Of a stretch of DNA of 64,000 nucleotides, positions 32,884 to 44,739 are shown one piece after another. Origin of the DNA: Anaspis maculata (lineage: Eukaryota; Arthropoda; Insecta; Coleoptera; Scraptiidae). The translations under genes were made by a program, and so were the position numbers. Every line of letters starts with the position of its first letter. Position 1 is the first letter of the stretch. Where the stretch lies: assembly GCA_949128115.1 (NCBI GenBank), contig OX421962.1, positions 96,770,935 through 96,834,934 on the forward strand, in the 5' to 3' direction. The notes under the pieces are model-generated. The model ran no database searches, was not told the origin of the DNA, and saw only the letters and a list, made by a program, of their open reading frames with translations.

Positions 32884-35100
32884 GTAGAGATGGGCAGGAA
32901 ACATCGAGGCTTTGGGAACATCGATATTCAAGGTTCAACATCGATGTGAAACATCGATTGTTTGATGACCCCTAAAAATCGATATTAATCGATGTTTTTG
33001 TTGCGATGTTCGCGGATTTTCAAATTCGGTTTTGAAACTTCACATGGGAACAGACCGAACAGACCACATTCTTTCTAGAATAGGCTCCCTGAACGTATAT
33101 CTATATTAAGGCGACGGCATTTCCTAGTGTTTTTTTCTTTAAACGTGAGTTTCATGAGAACTATAGGGATAGGAGAATTAAAAAAAAAGGGTTATCTAAA
33201 ATCACGTTTGAAAATGTAGGTATTAGTATATTACATAACAAGCAACGAAAGTGATAGTTTTCGCATGAGTGTGAAAAATTGCACACGAGCGCTAGCGAGT
33301 GCGGTAATCACACGAATGCAAGAAAAGACACTTTCTTGCGAGTTGTGTACACTATTTTTCCTTCGACCGACTTACTTTCCTTGTGCGACGTCTGCTCATT
33401 GACGATCGACATATCAAAATATACTTGGTATGTCAGAAGGCGTCACTTACCGAATCTACCTACTGATATGCTTCTAATGTATAATTTCGAATATTGTATT
33501 GCCACTTTTCCATTTTTTTGTGAATAAAGTGAAATTACCTCGGAAACATCCTTGCGGAAATTACCGAAAACTAGATAAAGTTCCTCCAATTTTGAGAAAT
33601 TTCTCAACAACCGGCAACGCTGCTCGACATTGACAGTTGCTAGGAATTTTTAGATATTTTGTTCAGATCTACCTTGTTACTACTAAAACATAAATTATTT
33701 CAATCGCTCTTGATTTCAATGTTACGGATTCAGCCAATATTCTCACGCGATTTGTTTTACTTTTATTATTATTGATTACTGGAAGTTCTCGACTTAGAAC
33801 AAAGACCACCTACTGAGAACGAAGAAGCACCAGTGGCATGCCCAGGGGAGCATTAGGCCCAGAGACGCCCTCCAAATGCTGGATAATGGAAGATCGTTTG
33901 CCATGGAACTAGGTTTGGCATCGAAAAGCGAAAGCAAAAGGCACTAGTGACGATATTTTTACTTTCGCGCACAGTGTTTGCAATTGGCAAGTTTCGCGCC
34001 TACTATACCGTACAGAAAGTAACTTTTTCGTGGGTGGTCGTAGGAAAAAGTATTTAAAAAAAAAATACGAAAAGTTCGAATTTTTTTTCAAATTTTTTAT
34101 ATATTTAAAAAAAAACCTCCATTTTCTTGCCAGCTCAGATTTGAATAGCTCATTTCTTTGTCACATTTTTAGCTGCACAGATTTGACAGAAACCCACGCC
34201 ACAAGAATCTATCTGTTTCTTTTTCGCTCTGCAACTAATCTACAGTCTGTTTCAGCCGTTTTTTATGCTAGGAAATGCCGTCCTTAACTGAAAGGTCACT
34301 AGAAGTAGAAATGACAGGACTGTCAGTCAACTGTTACGACTGACAGATGGTTTGCTCGGCTCGTTGACTTTGACGTTTTTCTTTTGTACCTACCAAATTG
34401 TACGTTGAAATATCTTAAAATAATTCAATTTTTGCTTTCGGAAACACCAGACACTTTGGTCAGGAGCATAAGACTACGGAGATATATTTTTTGTACTCTC
34501 TTCCAAAAGAATACTGGAATTGAATTTGTATTTGTATTCCCTTCTTTGTAATCCACCTTTCCCATGACACCATCACGCATACCTGATACCTCTGTGAGGA
34601 TACAACTGACGGATATTCTGTGCTGGCGGTCTGTAGCAGTGGCGTAACTAGAGGGGGGGTTTTGGGGTCAACCCCCCCCCCCCATTGGCAATCGAATTTT
34701 CTAAAAAATTTCCAAATGCGGCGCTTTTTTGTTTGCTTTGCTTGTATTCTCGCAGATTTTTCAGTCGTGACCCCCCCCATCGGACACTTCTAGTTACGCC
34801 ACTGGTCTGTAGTAGCTGAATGTACTATCAGGAACCTACGCTCACAGGTATGCGCGCAAGTAATTGCTTGCATGGGAAAGGTGGATTGTTAAAAATAAAT
34901 AAATTTTAGTACCTATATTGATAATCTCGCGAATAATCTTGATAAATTTATTGACTTAACAAAAATCTTCATTCAAATCGAAACGATGTTTCATCGATGT
35001 ATCGATGTTTTGTGCCGATATTTCGCACATCGATTTAAATTTTTGAGAAATCGATGTTTTGAAACATCGATTTTTTTTCTTTCGATGTGCCCAACGACAC
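32884..35100. mobile_element. Inverted-repeat element with CATCGATG-rich ends
   Basis: Both ends carry TGGGCA / TGCCCA followed by a dense cluster of AACATCGAT and ATCGATGTTT motifs: about six on the left (32905-33005) and seven on the right (34983-35087), in mirrored orientation. Such subterminal arrays are typical transposase-binding sites of hAT-type elements. The interior is non-coding and contains a later insertion at 34637. Boundaries are good to ~10 bases. Target duplication not resolved. Confidence 0.6.
34637..34804. mobile_element. hAT-like MITE with CAGTGGCGTAACTAG termini
   Basis: Terminal inverted repeats CAGTGGCGTAACTAG / CTAGTTACGCCACTG are flanked by perfect 8-base duplications GTCTGTAG (34629-34636, 34805-34812). 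The interior carries poly-G and poly-C runs, also inverted. 168 bases. This is a clear non-autonomous hAT insertion within the CATCGATG-rich element. Confidence 0.95.
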
Positions 35101-35329
35101 AGCCAAGTAGGTCCAAATTTGATTGGTGTGTATTATTGGTTGCCTATAATATATCTGTGAAATTCGAGTTTATTTACGGTTCATTTCTTAGCTCGACTTA
35201 AAAAGTAAGTGGCACAGGCCAGTTTGAACATATCTGAAATAAATACTACAAATCGCTCATGTGAAAGCGAGTGTAAAAGGAAGTGGTTTTGTAAATTACT
35301 AAAGGTTCCCGTGAGTTTGAATCAGACTA

Positions 35330-35965
35330 ATTTTCGCGGCGTCATCTGACGGTCACGCGAAGAACCGCCGCTCAACAGGCATCTTCGCGGCAGGCAAATG
35401 TGGCCAAAGCCACGTCAGTTTGTGACGGTACTGACGGTTGACGTTGACACTGTTGCGTGTTGCGGAGTGAATTTTTAAATCTTGTTTTCGCTCGCATTTT
35501 CTTACCTTTTACTTGTTTTATTCATCTATTTCCGTCGTACTCGCACTTGTCAAGGTCGGATGTGAGAGAACTGACGACAAACCGTGGGTGCTCTGTGCTT
35601 GGTTGCCGCGAAAGTGGAAAACAGCCGGCTTTCTCGTCAATCGATCGGCGAGGGATCCACCTTCGCGACGCAACGCCCCACGCGTTAGTGTTAGTGAGAG
35701 TGGGTAAAATCGGTGTGATAACCAACCATTAACGGGTGCCGGTGGTGGCCACTGTTGTGCAATTCTCTGGTTGTGCAGTGTTATTGTTGATTAATAGCTG
35801 CCGATGGCGCTTGTGGAGGTGTGTGAAATGTGGGTTTTGTGGTTCGAATTCATTGTGCACTAGGACTGGAACAATCAGTTCAATCCACCACAGCTGTCAC
35901 CCTTCCTCAAGTTTTTCCTTGCATAACCGGTGAATTTTGGGGCAGGTCAAAAACCAACCTCCAAA
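35330..35965 (+). promoter_or_regulatory. GC-elevated 5' flank / 5' UTR region of Atg13
   Basis: This stretch is richer in CpG than the neighbouring transposons and leads directly to the Atg13 ATG (CCAAAATG at 35962-35969). Stop codons interrupt all long frames, so it is untranslated. No TATA box or unequivocal initiator can be chosen from sequence alone. Confidence 0.45.
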
Positions 35966-36133
35966 ATGACACTCAGCCACCAAGACATCGACCTCGACAT
36001 CGACAAACTTAATAAATACACCAAGTTTTTGGCTTTGAAAGCCACCCTTGTGATCATCCAGTCCAGGCAAGGCGACAAAATCTCCACTAGCTGTAAACCC
36101 CCAACGAGTCCAACGACTGCCGGCTCAGACTGG
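35966..36133 (+). CDS. Atg13: Atg13 coding exon 1
   Basis: It holds 56 codons from the first in-frame ATG (an upstream GTG is in frame but is not a credible start) to GACTGG|GTAAGC. It encodes the N-terminal HORMA helix (DKLNKYTKFLALKATLVI) and ends at SDW, phase 0. The following intron is only 61 bases and ends CATTTTTTAG. Confidence 0.95.
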
Positions 36134-39100
36134 GTAAGCCCTCGAGCTCCCACTAGCATAATTACTCACCATTTCATTCCAAACCATTTTTTAGTTCTAC
36201 ATAAACGTCGGCACCGATTTGATGAACGTAGTGTCCGAAACGAAACGCTTGCTCGAAGGAGACGCCGCCAAGATCTCCAAGCACACCCCTTTGTGTGTCG
36301 AGATCTCCCTCCGTACGAGTGACGGTGAAAAAATGGTCCTGGAATACTGGTGCCTCGCCATGGAGCACGACACCAACGACTTGGAAGTGAAAAACATTAA
36401 CTTGCTCTACGCCCGTATGGGCATCCTCCTTCGGTCGCTCATTTCTGTGACGCGCGTGACGCCCGCTTACAAGTACTCCCGCAAGCAGGGACCCGAAAAT
36501 CACTACGTGATATGCTACAGGATTTTCTTGGACAAGCCGCAGCTGCACAGTCTCGGCGAGGGGTACAAGCAAACTCGTATCGGGCAGATATGCACGCCCG
36601 TCAGCAAGATCGACTTGTCGGTGGCCTACCGAACGAAAATGAGCCTGTCGCCGACGCAAGCTGGAAAAAGCAACGACATCATGGTGAAAAGCGACCATTT
36701 CAATGCCAACGCCAACACCAGGAGGTACAGAAATAACAGGTGAGTGAGAGGGTGAGTGCTACTGGAGTGAAGAATCAAGAAAAAAAATTGCAATTAGAAA
36801 AAGAAGCTGAAGAGATCAAAAGAAATTACATAAAGCAAATCTCTATAAACAGTTAGTATGTACTGGGTGCTCATTTTAAAACTATCCATCTGCAATAACT
36901 CCCGATTCTTAGTTTAGAAGTCTTCCATCAAAAACAGGTCGATTTTTATATCAAGGGGGACATCTAATACCCTTGACAGACTGGAAAACTTAATTATCAT
37001 TAGCGTATAATCAATTTCACGGCTATCTGCATTAGAGCAAGCTATGGAAAAATTATTTTTTGTTGGTAGGAATGAGTATGAAGCCATAACCGTCGTCGCA
37101 GATAGTCTGTGTAAATGTGGTAGGTATGTAAAAAGGTTAGGTATTGTGGCATTTGTGGCAGATGTCACCCTTTAGATGTCACTCGTCGCGTGGTATGATG
37201 CAAGTCAAGTCAAAATGTTCCAGTTCATGTCGCGAAAACAGATAAACGACGCAAGTTCCTCGGAGTGTAAATTTGCTGGACACCGTCTCCACAGGTTGGT
37301 GGCTCTTTGCTTGTGCTCTGCGGTAGTGGCGGCCACTGTATAAAATGGAGCCAAAGGAAGTCAGCGGCAGAACTGAAGGAAAGAAAATTTGATGAAAATG
37401 CCTGTCCAGTGGCCCCAGTAAGGTTGAGAAAATTTGCTTGGATGGACATTGATTTATGAAGTTGGACTGTACAAGACGAGACAATCGAGACACGACGCAT
37501 TACAGATACTCGATCAACGCATGAGTGCACTCTGTGTTGGAAGATCTCATCAACGTGAAATAATTATTGTCGCTTTCATGTATGTAGGTAGTCCTTTCTT
37601 CATCTTCTTCTGGCTTGTATGCTGTTTTAGTCAGTTTTAGTGTTGTATGAACGAGCTAGAGCACGTAGTACTTCCTACTATCAATGCTGCCGCTGACTTC
37701 TTTTGGCTTCATTTTATACAGTGCCTGCCATTACCAGAGCACAAGCAAAGACCCACCAACCCGTGAAGAAGGTGTCCAGCGAATTTACACTCCTAAGAAC
37801 TCGCGTCGTTTATCTGTTTTCGCCACATAAACTGGAACATTTTGACTTGACGTGCATCACACCGCGCGACGAGTGACATCTGCCACAAATGCCACAATAC
37901 CTACCTAACCTTTTCACATACCTACCACATTTACACAAACTATCTACGACGACGGTTATGGCTTCATACTCACTCGTACCAACAGAATATAATTTTTCCA
38001 TAGCTTGCTCTAATGCAGAAAGCCGTGAAATTGATTATAAATTACGATATAAATGACCAGTGTGTCACGTCGTCACAGGGCCGGCCTTACAGCTTTTGGC
38101 GCCCAAGGCGAAGTTCTGTAATGCGCCCTTTATGAATGAAAAAATTGCACCTCAAGCGATTTCTTTTTTAAATGATTACAGTAATGTTGATGATAATTGA
38201 AAATTGCACAAATTGTGAATAGTGGAGCGCCGCAGGCGAAATTTTTTCGAAATAGAGATAAAGGGCGCTCAGGCGCCCCCTCAAAGTTTGGCGCCCGAGG
38301 CGGTCGCCTCGTTCGCCACACCCTAAAGCCGGCCCTGCCTCGTCATTTACCTAATGATCATTTAGAACGTCATTTAAGACCTTAATGGTCATTAACTAGG
38401 AGTGATCATGATCGCCGAATAATCGCCGGTGGTCGTGCATCATCGCAGTGATTTTTGAACACCATTGGCCAGCTTTTCTGCAATGAATCGCGATATCTGT
38501 CATCTGCCATCAAGTCTATCAATTCAGTACGCCATTCAGACACATATTTCTGGAATGAAGGGGCTGGATTTTGTGTTTTGATTTTTGCAACAGCATCTCT
38601 TGTACCAAATTATAAGATAATGCTCGTAGCGTACACGTATAAGCACGTACGAAAAATTTAAACTTCCTGTTTTATATAAGAAATTACCGCCTATTCGCGG
38701 AATTTGAATGATACGAACATTGCAAACTTGTAGCACAATGTCGGTTAGCGCGGCACTTTAGTTCTGGCAAAGTCTAATTTATTTAAGGAAAATTAAAAAC
38801 TCCTCGTTGTACATAAGAAATGACCACCTATTCGCGGAATTTGGATGATACGAACATTGCAAACATGCAGCACGATATCGATTGGCGGCACTTTTATTTT
38901 TGAGCAAAGTCGAATTTATTGATGAGGAAAGAGGTTTTTCCGTAAGTATCCTTGAGATAGGTAGGTGGTAGGTACCCATATAAGTGTTTATTTCCATAAA
39001 TATTCCATGAATAAGCTGAAACTATATGCTGATAGCTTTTTGACATGCTACCTAGATAAGGTATATTTCAAAACGTCTGGTCCGCGTCCGTCGTGAAAAA

Positions 39101-42100
39101 TGTGAAATTTTGCCAAAGCAAGCGAAATGGAAGCTCGAGTGGAAGTGGTGCGAGGGGGCTGAATGTGAAAATTTGCCAGTGTATGTTTCAGATGTCCCCA
39201 GGATGTCTCCAGTCCCCCTCGATATAAAATTCGACCTGTTTTTGCTCGAAAAAATACTCACTAGGTATCGGGAGTTATCGCAGGTGGATAGTTTTCAAAT
39301 GATCACCTGGTATGTATATTGGCGGTAATCAACAGAGCACTATCCTTGAAATTTGGCTGGGTCCTGACCTACATACCCACTAAAATACCCACTCAGGCAT
39401 TATCATAAACATTCCTAATCAGAGCGGCCGCGAAATTGTACCAATTGTCACAATGAAGGCTGACAATCAAAGCATGGCCCACTGAATTTTGGATCACGTT
39501 ACTACAAAAATATCAACCACGTTGTTGTGGTAGCATGAACCAAACTTCCGAGCTAGATTAAAATTTATGGTTCCTTCAATTCAATTATTATTAATGAATG
39601 TCCACTATACAAAGTGCACGGAACTAGGTATAAGTGAACAAGTGAATATCGACTCACGTTATCCCCTCACGTGCGTGAGTCGCAATAGCGCATTTTCTTA
39701 GTGCAGATCTGTCATTGATAGAAATGAAGTCCAGCTTGAGAATAAGAATGTTCCCTAGAATGTTCATACGAGACAAGAGTAGGTTTCACGTTTCATAAGA
39801 ATAATAAATTTCAATGTGGTGCCCAAGATAGCGGCGGAATCATGAAATTCGGCTTGAAAATAAGTATTCTCATACGAGACAAGGGTAAGTTCCAAGTTTC
39901 ATGAAAATCGTGCCACTAACGAGAAATTTCAATACGGCGGCCAAGACTTCGGCGCAATCATGAAATCTAGCTTGAAAATAGGAATGATCATACGTGACAA
40001 GGATAATACCCTTGACAGACTGGAAAACTTGATTATCAAAGCATAAATTACGATATAAATGACCAGTGTGTCACGTCGTCATTTACTTAATGATCATTTA
40101 GAACGTCATTTAGGACCTTAATGGTCATCAACTAGGAGTGATCATGATCGCCGAATAATCGCCGTGATTTTTGAATACCATTGGCCAGCTTTTCTGCAAT
40201 GAATCGCGATATCTGTCATTTGTCATCAAGTCCGTCATTTCAGTACGCCGTTCAGACACGTATTTCTGGAATGGAGGAACTGGATTTTGTGTCTTGCTTC
40301 TTGCAACAACATCTCTTGTACCAAATTATGAGATAATGCCCGTAGTGTGCACGTATAAGCACGTACGAAAAAATAAAAACTCCAAAAACATAAGAAATGA
40401 CCACCTATTCGCGGAATTTGGATGATACGAACATCGCAAACGGGCAGCAGGATATAGATTGGCGGCACTTAATTTTTGGGCAAAGTCAAATTTATTGATG
40501 AGGAGATGGGTTTCCGTAAGTATCCGTGAGACAGGTAGGTATATAATTCCCGTAGCGTGCACGTATAAGCACGTACGAAAAATTGAAAAATCTCCCAGCT
40601 TTACATAAGAAATGACCGCCTGCACCTGTTCGCGAAAGTTGAATGATACGAACATTGCGAACTTGTAGCGCAGTATCGGTTGGTGGTACTCTATCTTTGG
40701 CATTTCCGAGGGCATTTTGCACTATCGTCGAATTTATTGATGAGAGAATAGGTTTCCAGAACGTCGTCCGTCGTGAAAAGTGTGAAATTTTGCAAAAGCA
40801 AGCGAAATGGAAGGTACTTATCGCAAAAGCAGTTAGAAAATTGCAAAAAAAGTTCTAATGAACCACACGATAGATACCAACATAATGAACTATAACATGT
40901 ATCTGTCAGTTGCCTTGCCACTTGCCAGCCACGCACATAAATCAGGGCCGCGCTTTGGTTAGACTATGGAGCTTTGCGATTTTGATCAGGTTATTGACTA
41001 AATCATCGGTCTCTTATTGTTCTCTTCCTCCATTTATTTCGGCTCAATACAAATTCAACATATATTTTGGCAACAAATAAAGATGGTATGATGTGGTGTG
41101 AACATTGCAAGCAATAATTACTTTGTTGTTGCTTGCAATGTTCACACCACGCTTTCTTGATTGAATGGAATTTAAGCTAAATACCACCTCACACCTCAAC
41201 GAAAATATGAAATTAATATTTTAATTATAGATAATAAGGGCAATACTCGGGGCAATAATAACCCAATACTCCAGACCATTTGACATTGACATTTTGGGAA
41301 AAAATTGATCGTCACGTTTATTCATGCGCTACGGCGCAAGCTCATAGGCTTATTACGATTTGCAGTGTGTCACCCCCAAATTCGAAATCGTCATTTAACG
41401 TTAATGATCATTACACTTAATGATCATTAAGGTGCAGTCTGTCAAGGGTATAAGTTCAAAGTTCCATGAAAATCGTTCCACTAATAAGAAATTTCAATAT
41501 GGCGGCCAAGATTGCGGCGGAATCATGAAATCAAATCTTCCCAATGGCCACCCTTGAGGACCTACACTATCCATCAGAAAAAGTTTCAGGCGAGGTTCCA
41601 GACCTCTAGCTTCATTCCCCGAGGAGTAGTCCAACTTCTTAGAAGTGCAAAGGAAATCTTCGTTCTTTGATGATAATAATGATGGTAACTATGTAAGGAT
41701 CGCGGTATGGATAAAAAAATAATGCCCATTGGCCACCCTTGGAGACATCTAGGGAGACATCGCAGTCAATGACGATTGCGAATTCGGGGGTGACACACTA
41801 CAAATCGTAATAAGGCAATGAGCTTGCGCTGTAGCGCGTAAATAAACATGGCGATCAATTTTCCCTTAAAAATTTCAATGCCAAATTGTCGAATGGTCCG
41901 AAGTATTGGGCTATTATTGCCATTATATCGTATGATTATAATATTGATAATTTCATATTTCTGGTGAGGTGTGTGGTATTTAGTTTAGATTCGATTTAAT
42001 CAAGAAAGTAATAAATCATATTCTTATTGCTTGCAATGTTCACACCACACCATACCATTTTTATTTGTTGCCTAAGTATATGTTGAATAGGTATTGAGTC

Positions 42101-44707
42101 AAAAGATATGGAGGAAAGGAAGAATAAGAGACTGATGATTCATCTTTTTTTCGAAAGTCAACCTTCGCACGGTCCTCGGCGCGGCTCTGGTTTATGAGCG
42201 CGGCTGGCAGGCAAGTGGCAAGGCTACCGACAGATGCATGTTATATTTAGTTAATAATGTTCGTTTTTTTGCCCAATTTTCAACTGCTTTTGCGATTAGT
42301 ACATTCTATTTCGCTTGATTTTGCAAAATTTCACATTTTCACGACAGACGTTTTTAAATATACCTAATCTAGGTAGCACATCAAAAAGCTATCAGCATAA
42401 TCTCAGCTTATTCATGAAATATTTATGGGAATAAACACGTATATAGGTACGTACCTGTCTCACAGATACTTACGGAAACCTATCTCCTCATCAATAAATT
42501 CAACTTTGCCAAAAATAGAGTGTCGTCAACCGATATTGTGCTACAAGTTCGCAATGTTCGTATCATCTAACTTTCGCGAATAGGCGGTTATTTCTTATGT
42601 AAAGCGAGGAGTTTTTAATTTTTCGCACGTGCTTATACGTGCACGTTACGGGTATATACTTACCTGTCTCACGGATACTTACGGAAACCTATCTCGTCAA
42701 CAATAAATTCGACTTTGCCAAAAATAAAGTATCACCAACCGATATTGTGATCCTACAAGTTCGCAATGTTCGTATCATCCAACTTTTGCGAATAGGCGGT
42801 CATTTCTTATGTGAAACGAGGAGTTTTCAATTTTTCGTATGTGCTCATACGTGCACACTACGGGCATCATCTCATAATTTGATACAAGAGATGCTATTTC
42901 AAGAGGCAAGACACAAAATCCAGTTCCTCCATTTCAGAAATACGTGTCTGAATGGCGTACTGAAATGACAGGCTTGATGACAGATATCGCGATTCATTGC
43001 AGAAAAGCTGGCCAATAGTATTAGAAAATCACAGCGATGATACACGACCACCGGCGATTATTTGGCAAGTTTCTTCTGTATTCCATCTGGAACGGACACT
43101 TGAGGCAATGAAACGAATTGGAGCTGGCTGTCACCATTTCGAACTGGTCCAAAGGAGGGTCCAAATCGATTGATCGTCCGAAAGTAGTGTCGTTTCTAGT
43201 AATCATTGGCCATGGTCTTGAACGAACACTCTGTTCATCAACAAATGATATTTTAAATGCCGTTCTTCGTGCATCTGATAACAACATTCGGTGCAAGAAA
43301 AACCTTTTGCATAATTCTCCTCATGTCTGACAACTTGCAGATTTGAACAAGTTTTGTCAAAAAAACTCGTGCTGTTTACATTCGTACAAGTCCTAATACA
43401 AGTTAGTGTTCTTATCCTAAATGAAAATCAGTACACTGTGTTTGTTTCGAATGTTCGTATACAGGATGTCCGGTGTTTAATTTTGGAAACTGAAACAGCG
43501 GATAGAGCATAGAAAAAGAAGGGGACTTTCACAGTAAACTTTCTGTCAAAAACGAATAATAAGAGATATATAGCCCTTCAAAGTTGCAATCAAAAAACAT
43601 TTTGAGATTTTCCGAAATGAAGATTTTGATCGGTTCAATTGAATTGCCTAAAATTTTTTGAATAGCTATTGCATATTGCGAGGCATATTGATTTTCACAT
43701 CATGCTGACCGTTTTGATGAGTTCTATCGGGCCGTGTGAATAAAAAGTAGCTTTTGCTTTCACTTTGATTTTTCTAGGAGTTGCTAAGTAAATTCTTCTT
43801 AGCAACTCCTAGCTAAAGCTAGTGAAAAGCAAAAGCTACTTTTTATTCACACGGCCCATTGAATGAAGTTTGAAGAAATTCCTCGAGAAATTCTCATTGA
43901 TTCTTATTTTATACATAAAAACGTGTTTTTCCAGGCTTTTGTTTTCTATCATAAAATGAAAACCGCTGGAAATTTTCGAAAACTTTTTACACTACTTGTC
44001 CATTGAAACTTTTTAAGGCATTTTCAATGACTGATCACTCCTCGGATCACTCAATATTGTGCAGTAGAAAAAAACTTGTCTTAAATTTTGAGGTACCTTC
44101 GTACTCACAGTTTTGGTGGAGTGGTTCTGTTGACATATTAAACTTGACCAAAAAAGCAGCTGAACCCAACAGTCTTTACCGCAACTCGCTATAGTCAGCC
44201 AATTTTTTTCCCAAGAAAACGCTGGAACAGGTCGATTTTTCTTTTAAGGGAGACATCTATGGCACATATTTCCTGTGGGAAGTTTAAAAATGGACAATCA
44301 ATATGATCATAATCAACTATCAAATACTATATCAATTATATTTGGACTCGAAAGAGAAAACCTCATCATTTCAATATTCAAATAAAGGATGTCAAAAAAA
44401 AATTGTTTTTTTCTAACACTGTATTCTGCAAGATATATAAAATTCTGGTGTCTCTAGTCAAGAGCTAAGCATTGAACTGGCCAATTCAATTTGAAAAATA
44501 CCTGAACTGAACTGGTAAACTGGTGGCGCCGAAACTGTAAAAGAAAATTTCTCTCTGTCTCTTCTTCACCTGCCTACCGTATGATCAAAAACTTTTCTAC
44601 TTGCGGTAGGCTGTAGCCTGGCCAAAATCAGCCTCGTTTGCCTGCGAGTTTGCCTGCCAATGACCAGGCCACAGCCCAGCGCAAGTAGAAAAGTTTTTGA
44701 TCATACG

Positions 44708-44739
<32 letters not shown>

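Larger units (their letters stand above)
36970..39190 (+). mobile_element. CCCTTGACAGACTG element, copy 1 (interrupted)
   Basis: The left terminus CCCTTGACAGACTG after TA (36968-36969) matches copy 2 at 40009. The body (GGCCAGCTTTTCTGCAATG, CACGTATAAGCACGTACGA, GATACGAACATTGCAAAC) is shared with copies 2 and 3. A ~150-200-base internal block containing GATACGAACATTGC occurs twice. Two other elements (37008, 38076) have inserted. The right terminus is missing. Confidence 0.6.
36858..39315. mobile_element. Outer foldback element, split by later insertions
   Basis: Sequence at 36858-36967 (ACTATCCATCTGCAATAACTC .. ACAGGTCGATTTTTATATC) is the reverse complement of 39195-39315 (GATATAAAATTCGACCTG .. 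GCAGGTGGATAGTTTTCAAA). The two arms are now 2.2 kb apart because other elements lie between them. A diverged piece of the same sequence is at about 44228-44262. Confidence 0.65.

Noticed and set aside
35930..35965. Upstream in-frame extension of Atg13
   Set aside because: The extension begins with GTG, not ATG. The first ATG at 35966 has a good context and gives the expected N-terminus.
36174..36698. 174-codon minus-strand frame over Atg13 exon 2
   Set aside because: Antisense shadow of a firmly identified gene.
36858..43066. CRISPR-like array from the repeated blocks
   Set aside because: The repeats are long, irregularly spaced, in both orientations and clearly transposon-derived in a eukaryotic genome.
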